DNA of 42,509 nt from an uncultured Rhodoferax sp. (GCF_946221635.1 NZ_CAMIHB010000030.1:1-42509); one strand, 5' to 3'; shown: positions 30,847 through 38,252, counted from the stretch's first letter. The notes: generated from the letters alone by a model not told the origin. Numbers and translations: made by a program.

Positions 30847-32001
30847 ATGTCCTACCAATTCGGAAAAGTCCCCCTGCGCCAGCGCATTGTGCCCTGGCTG
30901 GCGGGGTTTGACGGGCCGCTGGCGTTTGCGGTCTTCATGCTGGCCTGCGCCGGCATGCTCACCATGTATTCCTCGGGCTACGACCACGGCACCCGTTTCG
31001 AGGACCATGGCCGCAACATGCTGATTGCCGCCACCATCATGTTCGTGGTGGCCCAGGTGCCGCCGCAGCGCCTCATGGCGGTGGCGGTACCGCTCTACCT
31101 GGTAGGCGTGGCCCTGCTCGTGGCGGTGGCCCTCTTCGGCATCACCAAAAAGGGCGCGCGGCGCTGGATCAACATCGGCGTCGTCATCCAGCCCAGCGAA
31201 ATCCTCAAGATCGCCATGCCGCTGATGCTGGCCTGGTGGTTCCAGAAGCGCGAGGGCCAGCTGCGCCCGCTGGACTTTGTCGTGGCCGGTGTGCTGCTGC
31301 TGGTGCCGGTGGGCCTGATCATGCGCCAGCCCGACCTGGGCACCTCGCTGCTGGTGCTGGCCGCGGGCTTGGCCGTCATCTTTTTCGCTGGCGTGAGCTG
31401 GAAACTGGTGATTCCGCCGGTGGCTATCGGCCTGGTGGGCATCGCGCTCATCGTCTTCTTCGAACCGCAGCTCTGCGCCGACGGCGTGCGCTGGCCCGTG
31501 CTGCACGACTACCAGCAGCAGCGCATCTGCACCCTGCTGGACCCCACGCGCGACCCGCTGGGCAAGGGCTTCCACATCATCCAGGGCATGATCGCCATCG
31601 GCTCGGGCGGCGTCACCGGCATGGGCTTCATGAAAGGGACGCAGACGCATCTGGAGTTCATCCCCGAGCGCACCACCGACTTCATTTTTGCCGCCTACTC
31701 CGAGGAGTTCGGCCTCATGGGCAATGCCTTCCTGATCGTGGCCTTTGTGTTCCTCATCCTGCGCGGCCTCACCATTGCGCTGGAAGCGCCCACCCTGTTC
31801 TCGCGCCTGCTGGCCGGGGCGGCGACCATGATCTTCTTCACCTACGCCTTTGTGAACATGGGCATGGTCAGCGGCATCCTGCCCGTGGTGGGCGTGCCGC
31901 TGCCCTTCATCAGCTACGGTGGCACCGCGATGGTGACGCTGGGGCTGGCGCTGGGCATCCTCATGTCGATTGCCAATTCCAAGCGGCTGGTGCAGTCCTG
32001 A
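30847..32001 (+). CDS. rodA: RodA (MrdB), elongation SEDS peptidoglycan glycosyltransferase
   Basis: 384 residues with about ten membrane segments. It polymerises lipid II for cylindrical growth with PBP2 (gene not in the window). SEDS motifs: GMLTMYSSG in segment 1, ITKKGARRWINIG (99-111), IQPSEILK, MRQPDLGTSLL, DPLGKGFHIIQG, and FIPERTTDFIFAAYSEEFG with the putative catalytic Asp278. The ERTTDF form separates it from FtsW (EAHTDF). An insert in the large periplasmic loop (CADGVRWPVLHDYQ) agrees with other beta-proteobacterial RodA as I recall them. Confidence 0.95.
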   Translation: MSYQFGKVPLRQRIVPWLAGFDGPLAFAVFMLACAGMLTMYSSGYDHGTRFEDHGRNMLIAATIMFVVAQVPPQRLMAVAVPLYLVGVALLVAVALFGITKKGARRWINIGVVIQPSEILKIAMPLMLAWWFQKREGQLRPLDFVVAGVLLLVPVGLIMRQPDLGTSLLVLAAGLAVIFFAGVSWKLVIPPVAIGLVGIALIVFFEPQLCADGVRWPVLHDYQQQRICTLLDPTRDPLGKGFHIIQGMIAIGSGGVTGMGFMKGTQTHLEFIPERTTDFIFAAYSEEFGLMGNAFLIVAFVFLILRGLTIALEAPTLFSRLLAGAATMIFFTYAFVNMGMVSGILPVVGVPLPFISYGGTAMVTLGLALGILMSIANSKRLVQS

Positions 32002-32048
32002 GGTCCGGCTGGGAGTGCGCGGGGGCTTCGGGGTTTTTCCGGCGCGCC

Positions 32049-32054
32049 TAAAAT
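32049..32054 (+). promoter_or_regulatory. -10-like hexamer before tldD
   Basis: TAAAAT ends 7 bases before ATG 32062 and overlaps the alternative ATG 32053, which argues for 32062 as the start and for a leaderless transcript. Confidence 0.4.
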
Positions 32055-32061
32055 GGGCCGC

Positions 32062-33522
32062 ATGATCTCCCGCGAACCCACCATCGAACGCCTGGCCACG
32101 GCCAAATCCCTGCTGCTCACGCCCTTCGGGCTGGACGAAAGCCATCTGGCCAAAGCCCTGCAGGAAATCCAGGCGCACCAGGTGGACGAGGCAGACCTCT
32201 ACTTCCAGTACACCCGCTCCGAAGGCTGGAGCCTGGAGGAGGGCATCGTCAAGACGGGTTCCTTCAGCATCGACCAGGGCGTGGGCGTGCGCGCCGTCAG
32301 CGGCGAGAAGACGGCCTTTGCCTACTCCGACGATATTTCCGAGGCCAGCCTGCTCGATGCAGCCCGCACTGTACGCTCCATTTCGGCTGCAGCCCGCACA
32401 GGACGTGCGCGAGTAGCTCCCAAAAAAGTAGCAAGCAGCCGCAGCCTCTACCCCGGCCTGGACCCCATTGCCACGCTGGACAGCAGCACCAAGGTGGAGC
32501 TGCTGGGCAAGGTGGAAAAGCTGGCCCGCGCCAAGGACCCCCGTGTCATTCAGGTGATGGCGGGTCTGGCGGCGGAGTACGACGTGGTGCTGGTGGCGCG
32601 TGCCGACGGCACGCTGGCGGCCGATGTGCGTCCGCTGGTGCGCCTGTCGGTTACGGTGATTGCCGAGCAGAAGGGCCGCCGCGAAGTGGGCTCCAGCGGT
32701 GGCGGTGGCCGTTTCGGCCTGGCCTATTTCAGCGACGCGCAGATTGAAGAGTATGTGAATCAGGCCGTGCATGCGGCCCTGACCAACCTGGAAGCACGCC
32801 CCGCCCCCGCCGGTGAAATGACCGTGGTGCTGGGCTCGGGCTGGCCCGGCATCCTGCTGCACGAGGCCATCGGCCATGGCCTGGAAGGCGACTTCAACCG
32901 CAAGGGCAGCAGCGCCTTCAGCGGTCGGATCGGCCAGCGCGTGGCGGCCAAGGGCGTGACCGTGCTGGACGACGGCACCATTTCCGACCGCCGCGGCTCG
33001 CTCAATGTGGACGATGAAGGCAACACCACGCAAAAGACCGTGCTCATCGAGGACGGCATCCTCAAGGGCTACATCCAGGACAACATGAACGCCCGCCTCA
33101 TGGGCGTGAAACCCACCGGCAACGGCCGGCGTGAGAGCTACGCCCATGTGCCCATGCCGCGCATGACCAACACTTACATGCTGGGTGGCGACAAGGAGCC
33201 CGAGGAAATCGTCAAGAGCATCAAGAAGGGGCTGTACGCCGTCAACTTCGGCGGTGGGCAGGTCGACATCACCAGCGGCAAGTTCGTGTTCTCGGCGTCC
33301 GAAGCCTACTGGGTGGAGAACGGCAAGATCCAGTACCCCGTCAAGGGCGCCACGCTGGTGGGCAGCGGGCCGGAGTGCCTCAAGCGCGTCTCTCTCATCG
33401 GCAACGACATGAAGCTCGACAGCGGTGTGGGCACCTGCGGCAAGGAAGGCCAGAGCGTGCCCGTGGGCGTGGGCCAACCCACCCTGCGCATCGACGGCCT
33501 GACCGTGGGTGGCACTGCCTGA
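32062..33522 (+). CDS. tldD: TldD, metalloprotease subunit
   Basis: 486 residues. TldD pairs with TldE/PmbA to form a zinc-dependent protease that degrades unfolded peptides and matures microcins. The catalytic motif HEAIGHGLEGDFN (267-279, HExxxH) is intact, with DDEGNTTQKTVLIEDG, GRRESYAHVPMPRMTNT and YGGQVDI-like VNFGGGQVDITSG following. Residues about 107-126 (ISAAARTGRARVAPKKVASS) are encoded by a type B repeat in reverse orientation, in a linker region of the N-domain. ATG 32053 would add three residues. tldE is not in the window. Confidence 0.95.
   Translation: MISREPTIERLATAKSLLLTPFGLDESHLAKALQEIQAHQVDEADLYFQYTRSEGWSLEEGIVKTGSFSIDQGVGVRAVSGEKTAFAYSDDISEASLLDAARTVRSISAAARTGRARVAPKKVASSRSLYPGLDPIATLDSSTKVELLGKVEKLARAKDPRVIQVMAGLAAEYDVVLVARADGTLAADVRPLVRLSVTVIAEQKGRREVGSSGGGGRFGLAYFSDAQIEEYVNQAVHAALTNLEARPAPAGEMTVVLGSGWPGILLHEAIGHGLEGDFNRKGSSAFSGRIGQRVAAKGVTVLDDGTISDRRGSLNVDDEGNTTQKTVLIEDGILKGYIQDNMNARLMGVKPTGNGRRESYAHVPMPRMTNTYMLGGDKEPEEIVKSIKKGLYAVNFGGGQVDITSGKFVFSASEAYWVENGKIQYPVKGATLVGSGPECLKRVSLIGNDMKLDSGVGTCGKEGQSVPVGVGQPTLRIDGLTVGGTA
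32379..32437 (-). repeat. Type B dispersed repeat inside tldD
   Basis: On the minus strand: GCTTGCTACTTTTTTGGGAG, then CTACTCGCGCACGTCC and CGGGCTGCAGCCGAAAT. Block order agrees with the type copy at 19483-19537. It is read antisense and in frame, adding an Ala/Arg/Lys-rich stretch of about 20 residues to TldD. Confidence 0.65.
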
Positions 33523-33544
33523 ACGGGCTGTCAGCAAGCTGTGA

Positions 33545-33550
33545 TACATT
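33545..33550 (+). promoter_or_regulatory. -10-like hexamer before the aroG leader peptide
   Basis: TACATT (within TGTGATACATT, resembling an extended -10) ends 7 bases before the leader ATG at 33558. No good -35 is seen. If used, the leader transcript starts at or next to the leader start codon. Confidence 0.35.
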
Positions 33551-33557
33551 GAGCCCC

Positions 33558-33626
33558 ATGCATTCCGCACGTTTCTTTTTTAGCTACTTTTGGTTCTCAC
33601 GCGCATCCGGCGGTCGAGAGATCTGA
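33558..33626 (+). CDS. aroG leader peptide, rich in aromatic residues (attenuator)
   Basis: 22 codons starting MHSARFFFSYFWFSR and ending TGA. Codons 6-13 are Phe-Phe-Phe-Ser-Tyr-Phe-Trp-Phe: five Phe, one Tyr, one Trp. This is the pattern of leader peptides such as PheL, where ribosome stalling at scarce aromatic aminoacyl-tRNAs decides whether transcription continues. It lies 105 bases before the DAHP synthase gene and is followed by a strong terminator. No other reading of this gap is plausible. Whether Phe alone or also Tyr and Trp are sensed is inference from codon counts. Confidence 0.8.
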   Translation: MHSARFFFSYFWFSRASGGREI

Positions 33627-33691
33627 ACGTACCCAAAAGAAACGTCCTGAATCTTCCCAAGAAACCGCCGGCACCCCCGGCGGTTTTTTTT
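33569..33691 (+). promoter_or_regulatory. Transcription attenuator of aroG: alternative RNA structures
   Basis: Three pairings are visible. Segment 33569-33579 (ACGTTTCTTTT, over the Arg-Phe-Phe-Phe codons) is perfectly complementary to 33635-33645 (AAAAGAAACGT). Segment 33607-33614 (CCGGCGGT) is identical to 33677-33684, the 3' arm of the terminator, so both compete for 33664-33671 (ACCGCCGG). A ribosome stalled on the Phe run leaves 33607-33614 free to pair with the terminator's 5' arm (read-through); a ribosome at the leader stop covers it (termination). The logic is classical attenuation and follows from the sequence; activity is untested. Confidence 0.78.
33663..33691 (+). terminator. 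Rho-independent terminator in the aroG leader
   Basis: AACCGCCGG, loop CACCC, CCGGCGGTT: a 9-bp perfect stem followed by a run of eight T (33684-33691). It lies between the leader peptide and aroG, so it can only make sense as a regulated terminator. Confidence 0.9.
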
Positions 33692-33731
33692 ATGTCTTTT
33701 TCATCTGCAACCTGGACTCTGGAGACCTGAC

Positions 33732-34862
33732 ATGAACGCAAACGCCTCTGCAAGCGACGCCTGGTACGGACAGTCGCAACCCGCCGACCGCACCAGCAAG
33801 ACCGACGACGAACGCATCAAGGACATCACCGTGTTGCCGCCTCCAGAGCACCTCATCCGCTTCTTCCCCATCCGCGGTAGCGCCGTGGAGAGTCTCATCG
33901 CGAGCACCCGCAGCACCATCCACGACATCATGGCTGGCACGGACGACCGCCTGCTGGTCATCATCGGCCCCTGCTCCATCCACGACCCCGCCGCCGCGCT
34001 GGACTACGCCCGCCGCCTCAGGGCCGTGCGCGAGCAGTACAAGGACACGCTGGAGATCGTGATGCGCGTCTACTTCGAGAAGCCACGCACCACCGTGGGC
34101 TGGAAGGGCCTGATCAACGACCCCTACCTGGACGAGAGCTTCCGCATCGACGAAGGTCTGCGCATCGCGCGCCAGCTGCTTATCGAGATCAACCGCCTGG
34201 GCCTGCCCGCCGGCAGCGAATTCCTGGACGTGATCTCGCCCCAGTACCTGGGCGACCTGATCTCCTGGGGCGCGATTGGCGCGCGCACGACGGAGAGCCA
34301 GGTGCACCGCGAACTGGCCTCTGGCATCTCGGCGCCCATCGGCTTCAAGAATGGTACCGACGGCAACATCAAGATCGCCACCGATGCCATCCAGGCGGCC
34401 GCCGGAGGGCACCACTTCCTGTCGGTGCACAAGAACGGTCAGGTCGCCATCGTGCAGACCAATGGCAACCCGGACTGCCACGTCATCCTGCGCGGCGGCA
34501 AGACGCCCAACTACGACGCGACCCACGTGGCCGCCGCCTGCGCCGACCTGGCCAAGGCCAAGCTGCCTGCGACGCTGATGGTGGACTGCAGCCACGCCAA
34601 CAGCAGCAAGCAGCATGAGAAGCAGCTCGACGTGGCCAAGGACATTGCCGGCCAGATCAGCGGCGGCTCGCGCAGCATCTTCGGTGTCATGGTGGAAAGC
34701 CATCTGCAGGCGGGTGCCCAGAAGTTCACGCCCGGCAAGGACGACGCCTCCAAGCTGGAGTACGGCAAGAGCATCACCGACGCCTGCCTGGGCTGGGACG
34801 ATTCGCTGGAGTCGCTGGAAGTGCTGTCGGCCGCCGTCAAGGCACGCCGCGCGCTGAAGTAA
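33732..34862 (+). CDS. aroG: 3-deoxy-7-phosphoheptulonate (DAHP) synthase, AroG/F/H class
   Basis: 376 residues. It condenses phosphoenolpyruvate with erythrose 4-phosphate, the first step of the shikimate pathway. Class I alpha motifs: IIGPCSIHDP (78-87, metal-binding Cys81), VYFEKPRTTVGWKGLINDP, GARTTESQVHRELASG, GFKNGTDGN, and VDCSHANSSK. The N-terminal ~45 residues with FFPIRGSA belong to the feedback-regulatory part; which aromatic amino acid inhibits it cannot be read safely. GGAG at 33721-33724 precedes the ATG by 7 bases. Expression is likely controlled by the upstream attenuator, whose codons point mainly to phenylalanine. Confidence 0.96.
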   Translation: MNANASASDAWYGQSQPADRTSKTDDERIKDITVLPPPEHLIRFFPIRGSAVESLIASTRSTIHDIMAGTDDRLLVIIGPCSIHDPAAALDYARRLRAVREQYKDTLEIVMRVYFEKPRTTVGWKGLINDPYLDESFRIDEGLRIARQLLIEINRLGLPAGSEFLDVISPQYLGDLISWGAIGARTTESQVHRELASGISAPIGFKNGTDGNIKIATDAIQAAAGGHHFLSVHKNGQVAIVQTNGNPDCHVILRGGKTPNYDATHVAAACADLAKAKLPATLMVDCSHANSSKQHEKQLDVAKDIAGQISGGSRSIFGVMVESHLQAGAQKFTPGKDDASKLEYGKSITDACLGWDDSLESLEVLSAAVKARRALK

Positions 34863-34885
34863 GCCTTTGTTCAGGTCGGCGCTGG

Positions 34886-35356
34886 CTAGTCCGTGCCGGC
34901 CTGTCCAAGCATGGACTCGGCCCACAATTTGGCGGCGGGCATGGTTTCAAAAATCTGAAATGGTCGGCCAATGCCTATGTAAATTTTTGCGAACAATGGT
35001 GCCATGATGACGCCGCCCTCCACGTCGGGCGCGATCACAAACGCGGTCGCTACGGGGAGCATGTTATAGGGTTTGGGGGCAGTCATGACTTCGGCGAAGC
35101 GAGCCATGGCGTCCGGACTGGTCATGGCATTGTCTAGCAGCGTGCAGATGCTGACCCAGCGACCTTGTGGCCGGTTGGCGAGTAGGTAGTCCCGCTGAGC
35201 AATCGCCAAGCAGTCCATCAGTTCGATATTGAATGGACCGCTAGCTTCATAGTGTACGAATGCCCCTTCTGTCCAGATATCCACTACGCCATGCTGCGTG
35301 AACTTGGTGGCTCGGATCTGACTGGTGCTCTTCTTGGGGGGCTGTGCGTTCGGCAT
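34886..35356 (-). CDS. Hypothetical cytosolic protein
   Basis: 156 residues, no signal peptide or membrane segment. An N-terminal Lys/Ser/Thr-rich tail is followed by alternating beta and helix stretches (GVVDIWTEGAFVHYEASG, NIELMDCLAIAQRDYLLAN, WVSICTLLDNAMTSPDAMA) that recall STAS/SpoIIAA-like folds, but I cannot assign it confidently. Base composition is less GC-rich than the neighbours. It is downstream of mpl on the same strand, 149 bases away with a possible terminator between. Start ATG 35356; no clear ribosome site. Function not assigned. Confidence 0.7.
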   Translation of the reverse strand: MPNAQPPKKSTSQIRATKFTQHGVVDIWTEGAFVHYEASGPFNIELMDCLAIAQRDYLLANRPQGRWVSICTLLDNAMTSPDAMARFAEVMTAPKPYNMLPVATAFVIAPDVEGGVIMAPLFAKIYIGIGRPFQIFETMPAAKLWAESMLGQAGTD

Positions 35357-35472
35357 GGTTTTTGGGCAAAGCGGTGGTCTCTGCAGTGCATCTTAGTCGG
35401 CGCAGTCGTGCTTTTTTAGTGCGCCACCACAGTCTGCGCTCAGGGTATTCCCGCAAGTTTTGACGCCAAACA

Positions 35473-35486
35473 GGGGGCTGGCCCCC
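35473..35486 (-). terminator. Possible terminator downstream of mpl
   Basis: GGGGG-CCAG-CCCCC on the minus strand, followed by TGTTTGG, starting 20 bases after the mpl stop. The stem is strong but the T-run short, so factor-independent termination is uncertain. Confidence 0.35.
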
Positions 35487-35503
35487 GTCGGAATTGCGTG
35501 AAA

Positions 35504-35531
35504 TGCTACTGTTTTTGTAGCAAGTCCAGCA
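35504..35531 (+). repeat. Type B repeat, 5' half, at the mpl 3' end
   Basis: TGCTACTGTTTTTGTAGCA, a perfect small hairpin (GCTAC...GTAGC), followed by AGTCCAGCAGC. On the minus strand it supplies the last codons (LLQKQ) and the TAG stop of mpl. MurC ends its core with the same LQKQ from an equivalent copy. Confidence 0.55.
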
Positions 35532-36894
35532 GCTTGGTATGGATGCCGCCAAAGCCCCCGTTGCTCATGCAAAGGATGTGGTCGCCCGGCCGGGCCTGCG
35601 CTGCCACCTGCTCGGCGAGGGTGGTGATGTTGTCGGACACCACGGCCCGCGCGCCCAGGGGGGCCAGGGCCTCGGCGGCGTCCCAGTCCAGCCCGCCGCT
35701 GTGGCAGAAGGCCAGGTCGGCCTCTTCCAGGCTCCAGGGCAACTGGGCTTTCATGGCGCCGAGCTTCATGGTGTTGGAGCGCGGTTCGAACACTGCCAGG
35801 ATGCGCGCGTCGCCCACCTTGCGGCGCAGGCCGTTGACCGTGGTGCGGATGGCGGTGGGGTGGTGGGCAAAGTCGTCGTACACGGTGACCGGGTTGCCGC
35901 CCGCGGCCAGCCTGACCTGCCCGCGCACTTCCATGCGCCGCTTGACGTTCTCGAAGCTGCCCAGCGCCTGCGCGGCCACGGCGGGGCTCACGCCCACATG
36001 CTCGGCGGCGGCGATGGCGGCCAGCGCGTTGAGCTGGTTGTGCACACCGCCCAGGCCCCACTGCACGCGCGCCACGGTCTGGCCCTGGTGCAGCACGGCG
36101 AAGTCGTGCGGCTCGCCTTCGGCGCTGAAGTCGCTGACCGCAGCGCCAAAACTGCGCACCTCGCTCCAGCAGCCTTGGTGCAGCACGCGGGCCAGGCTTT
36201 CCTCCAGACCGTTGTTCACCACGCGGCCGGTGCTGGGCACGGTACGCACCAAATGGTGGAATTGGCGTTCGATGGCCGCAAGATCGGGGAAGATGTCGGC
36301 GTGGTCGAACTCCAGGTTGTTGAGTACGGCGGTGCGCGGGCGGTAGTGCACAAACTTGCTGCGCTTGTCGAAGAAGGCGGTGTCGTACTCGTCGGCCTCG
36401 ATCACGAAGTATTTTCCGCCGCCAAGTTTTGCCGACACGCCAAAGTTCATGGGCACACCGCCGACCAGGAAGCCGGGCTGCAGGCCGGCGCTTTCCAGCA
36501 CCCATGTCAGCATGGACGTGGTGGTGGTCTTGCCGTGTGTTCCGGCCACGGCCAGCACATGGCGGCCCTGGAGCACATGCTCGGCCAGCCATTGCGGGCC
36601 GCTGGTGTAGGGTGCGCCGCTGTCCAGAATGGCTTCCATCAGCGGAAACTTGGGGCTGCCGTCGGCCAGGCGCGCGCGGCTCACCACATTGCCGATGACG
36701 TACATATCGGGTTGGAGCGCCATCTGGTCGGCGCCAAAGCCTTCGATGAGTTCGATGCCCAGGGCGCGCAACTGGTCGCTCATGGGGGGGTAGACGCCGG
36801 CGTCGCAGCCGGTCACGCGGTGGCCGGCTTCGCGGGCCAGGGCAGCCAAGCCGCCCATGAAGGTGCCGCAGATGCCAAGAATATGAATGTGCAT
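35506..36894 (-). CDS. mpl: Mpl, murein peptide ligase (recycling)
   Basis: 462 residues. It joins the recycled tripeptide L-Ala-gamma-D-Glu-meso-DAP to UDP-MurNAc, bypassing MurC, MurD and MurE. Seen: MHIHILGICGTFMGGLAALA (1-20), the GTFMG variant typical of Mpl rather than the GGSGMSG of MurC; P-loop GTHGKTTTT (118-126); EADEYDTAFFDKRSKF, the Mpl-type motif; and DDFAHHPTAI. The enzyme fits the DAP-type wall shown by MurE. A TAGAAT hexamer ends 6 bases before the ATG. The C-terminus overlaps a type B half-repeat. Confidence 0.95.
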   Translation of the reverse strand: MHIHILGICGTFMGGLAALAREAGHRVTGCDAGVYPPMSDQLRALGIELIEGFGADQMALQPDMYVIGNVVSRARLADGSPKFPLMEAILDSGAPYTSGPQWLAEHVLQGRHVLAVAGTHGKTTTTSMLTWVLESAGLQPGFLVGGVPMNFGVSAKLGGGKYFVIEADEYDTAFFDKRSKFVHYRPRTAVLNNLEFDHADIFPDLAAIERQFHHLVRTVPSTGRVVNNGLEESLARVLHQGCWSEVRSFGAAVSDFSAEGEPHDFAVLHQGQTVARVQWGLGGVHNQLNALAAIAAAEHVGVSPAVAAQALGSFENVKRRMEVRGQVRLAAGGNPVTVYDDFAHHPTAIRTTVNGLRRKVGDARILAVFEPRSNTMKLGAMKAQLPWSLEEADLAFCHSGGLDWDAAEALAPLGARAVVSDNITTLAEQVAAQARPGDHILCMSNGGFGGIHTKLLDLLQKQ

Positions 36895-36900
36895 GGGGCT

Positions 36901-36906
36901 ATTCTA
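36901..36906 (-). promoter_or_regulatory. -10-like hexamer before mpl
   Basis: TAGAAT on the minus strand ends 6 bases before the mpl ATG (36894), predicting a transcript that begins at or beside the start codon. Confidence 0.4.
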
Positions 36907-36962
36907 CGTGCCGCCGCCCGCCTTGATTTCGGGCCTTTTTCGGGTTTGGCCCCCGTGCAATA

Positions 36963-36990
36963 TGCGCGGACAGCTATGAAAACGGTAGCA
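36963..36990 (-). repeat. Type B repeat, 5' half, in the mpl / 37039 divergent gap
   Basis: On the minus strand: TGCTACCGTTTTCATAGC followed by TGTCCGCGCA. It matches the GCTAC..TTTT..TAGC hairpin plus CGCGCA tail of the other copies. It lies upstream of mpl and downstream of nothing else in its orientation, so it could add an RNA or DNA hairpin near the two divergent promoters. Confidence 0.5.
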
Positions 36991-37026
36991 AATCCACGCT
37001 GCTGCAAGGGCCGCCCTCCGGCCGGG

Positions 37027-37032
37027 CACAAT
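37027..37032 (+). promoter_or_regulatory. -10-like hexamer before the gene at 37039
   Basis: CACAAT ends 6 bases before ATG 37039. Weaker than the other examples, but at the same distance from the start codon. Confidence 0.3.
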
Positions 37033-37038
37033 GCTGGC

Positions 37039-37635
37039 ATGGACGATGTGAAAGAAGAGATCGCTGCCACGGCCGCCCGCATGGTGGTCGAAGAGGGGCT
37101 GGAGTATGGCACCGCCAAGCGGCGGGCGGTCAAACAGCTCGGTCTGCCTGCGCGCGCCGCTTTGCCTGACAACGAGCAGTTGGAGCGGGCGGTGGAGGAG
37201 TACATCGCCATCTTCTGTGCCGAGTCCCAGCCAGCCGAGCTGCAGGCCCTGCGGGAGCTGGCGCTGGAGTGGATGGAGCGGCTGTCGCAGTTTCGCCCGC
37301 ACCTGAGTGGCGCCGTCTGGCACGGTACGGCGACGCGCCGGTCGGATATTTACCTGCAATTGTTTTGTGATGATCCCAAATCGGCCGAGATTGCGCTGAT
37401 TGACCGCGGCGTGCGCTTCGAGGCCCGCGCGGTGCCCGGCCTGCACGGCGAGATGGTGGATGCCTTGAGCGTGCACGCCCTGTGCCGCCCCTTGGGCGAG
37501 CAGGTGGGGGTGCACTTGCTGGTGTATGACCTGGACGATTTGCGCGGCGCCCTGCAAGCCGATGCGCGGGGACGCCGGCCCCGTGGCGATGCCGCTGCCC
37601 TGGCGCGTTTGCTGCAGGAGGTTCCCCATGTCTGA
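37039..37635 (+). CDS. Conserved hypothetical protein, possibly nucleotidyltransferase-like
   Basis: 198 residues, soluble. The N-terminal half is helical and charged (VKEEIAATAARMVVEEGLEYGTAKRRAVKQLG); the C-terminal half contains GAVWHGTATRRSDIYLQLF, which resembles the GS...SDIDL-type motif of nucleotidyltransferases, though the usual Gly-Ser is GT and the second acidic residue is not clear. I recall proteins of this kind being labelled, without evidence, as UDP-MurNAc:alanine ligase; no ligase P-loop is present, so that name should not be used. The stop lies 8 bases inside the tlpA-like gene, so the two are coupled. The same open frame extends far upstream antisense to mpl but is not coding there. 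Confidence 0.75.
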   Translation: MDDVKEEIAATAARMVVEEGLEYGTAKRRAVKQLGLPARAALPDNEQLERAVEEYIAIFCAESQPAELQALRELALEWMERLSQFRPHLSGAVWHGTATRRSDIYLQLFCDDPKSAEIALIDRGVRFEARAVPGLHGEMVDALSVHALCRPLGEQVGVHLLVYDLDDLRGALQADARGRRPRGDAAALARLLQEVPHV

Positions 37636-38194
37636 TGCGCCTGAGCAACCTGTTGTGTCCACAGATGCATCGCGCACCCGCCGCTGGGCCTTGCGGGGGC
37701 TGGCTGGCGGCGCCGTGCTGGCGGGGGCGGGTGTGGCCGTCTGGCGCGGCGCGGGCGAGGCGCCTGTCGGCGCGGAGCCCGTGCCCGGTTTCTGGGCACA
37801 GCATTGGGAGTCCCCCTCTGGGCACAAGGTGGCTTTGCGCAGTTTTCAGGGACGCCCCTTGGTGATCAACTTCTGGGCCACCTGGTGCCCGCCCTGTGTG
37901 GAGGAGTTGCCGCTGATCAACCGCTTTTTCCTGGAAAACCGGTCCAAAGGCTGGCAAGTGCTGGGATTGGCGGTGGATAAGAAAGCTCCCGTGGAGGCCT
38001 TCCTGCGACGCACTCCGCTGGATTTCCCCGTTGCGCTGGCGGGCATGGCAGGCGCGGAGCTGGGGCGCAGCCTGGGCAATCTCAGTGGTGGTCTGCCCTT
38101 TACGGTGGTGTTGTCCAGCGACGGCGTGGTGCAGCAGCGGCGCATGGGGCGGGTGCTGCCCGCGGACCTCGATGCCTGGCTTGGGCTAAAATAG
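37628..38194 (+). CDS. TlpA-like periplasmic thioredoxin-fold protein
   Basis: 188 residues. The N-terminus carries Arg18-Arg19 followed by a hydrophobic stretch (WALRGLAGGAVLAGAGVAVW), which may be a membrane anchor or a Tat-type signal. The thioredoxin domain has NFWATWCPPCVEELP with redox Cys87 and Cys90, and GGLPFTVVLSSDG with the cis-Pro loop. Such proteins reduce or transfer disulfides in the periplasm, for example in cytochrome c maturation; the partner is unknown. The start overlaps the preceding gene by 8 bases. Its stop lies within a TAAAAT box that may serve accB. Confidence 0.88.
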   Translation: MSDAPEQPVVSTDASRTRRWALRGLAGGAVLAGAGVAVWRGAGEAPVGAEPVPGFWAQHWESPSGHKVALRSFQGRPLVINFWATWCPPCVEELPLINRFFLENRSKGWQVLGLAVDKKAPVEAFLRRTPLDFPVALAGMAGAELGRSLGNLSGGLPFTVVLSSDGVVQQRRMGRVLPADLDAWLGLK

Positions 38195-38252
38195 AGCACT
38201 CACCCTAGCCCGGGGCCCCTCTTTGCAGAGGATTTCCGCCCCTTCGTTGCCG

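Noticed and set aside
30397..33570. Long minus-strand open frame opposite the kinase end, rodA and tldD
   Set aside because: Same composition artefact; the plus-strand genes have intact family motifs.
35539..37038. Open frame on the plus strand running antisense through mpl into the gene at 37039
   Set aside because: Only the part from ATG 37039 has a sensible protein sequence; upstream it is the complement of mpl.
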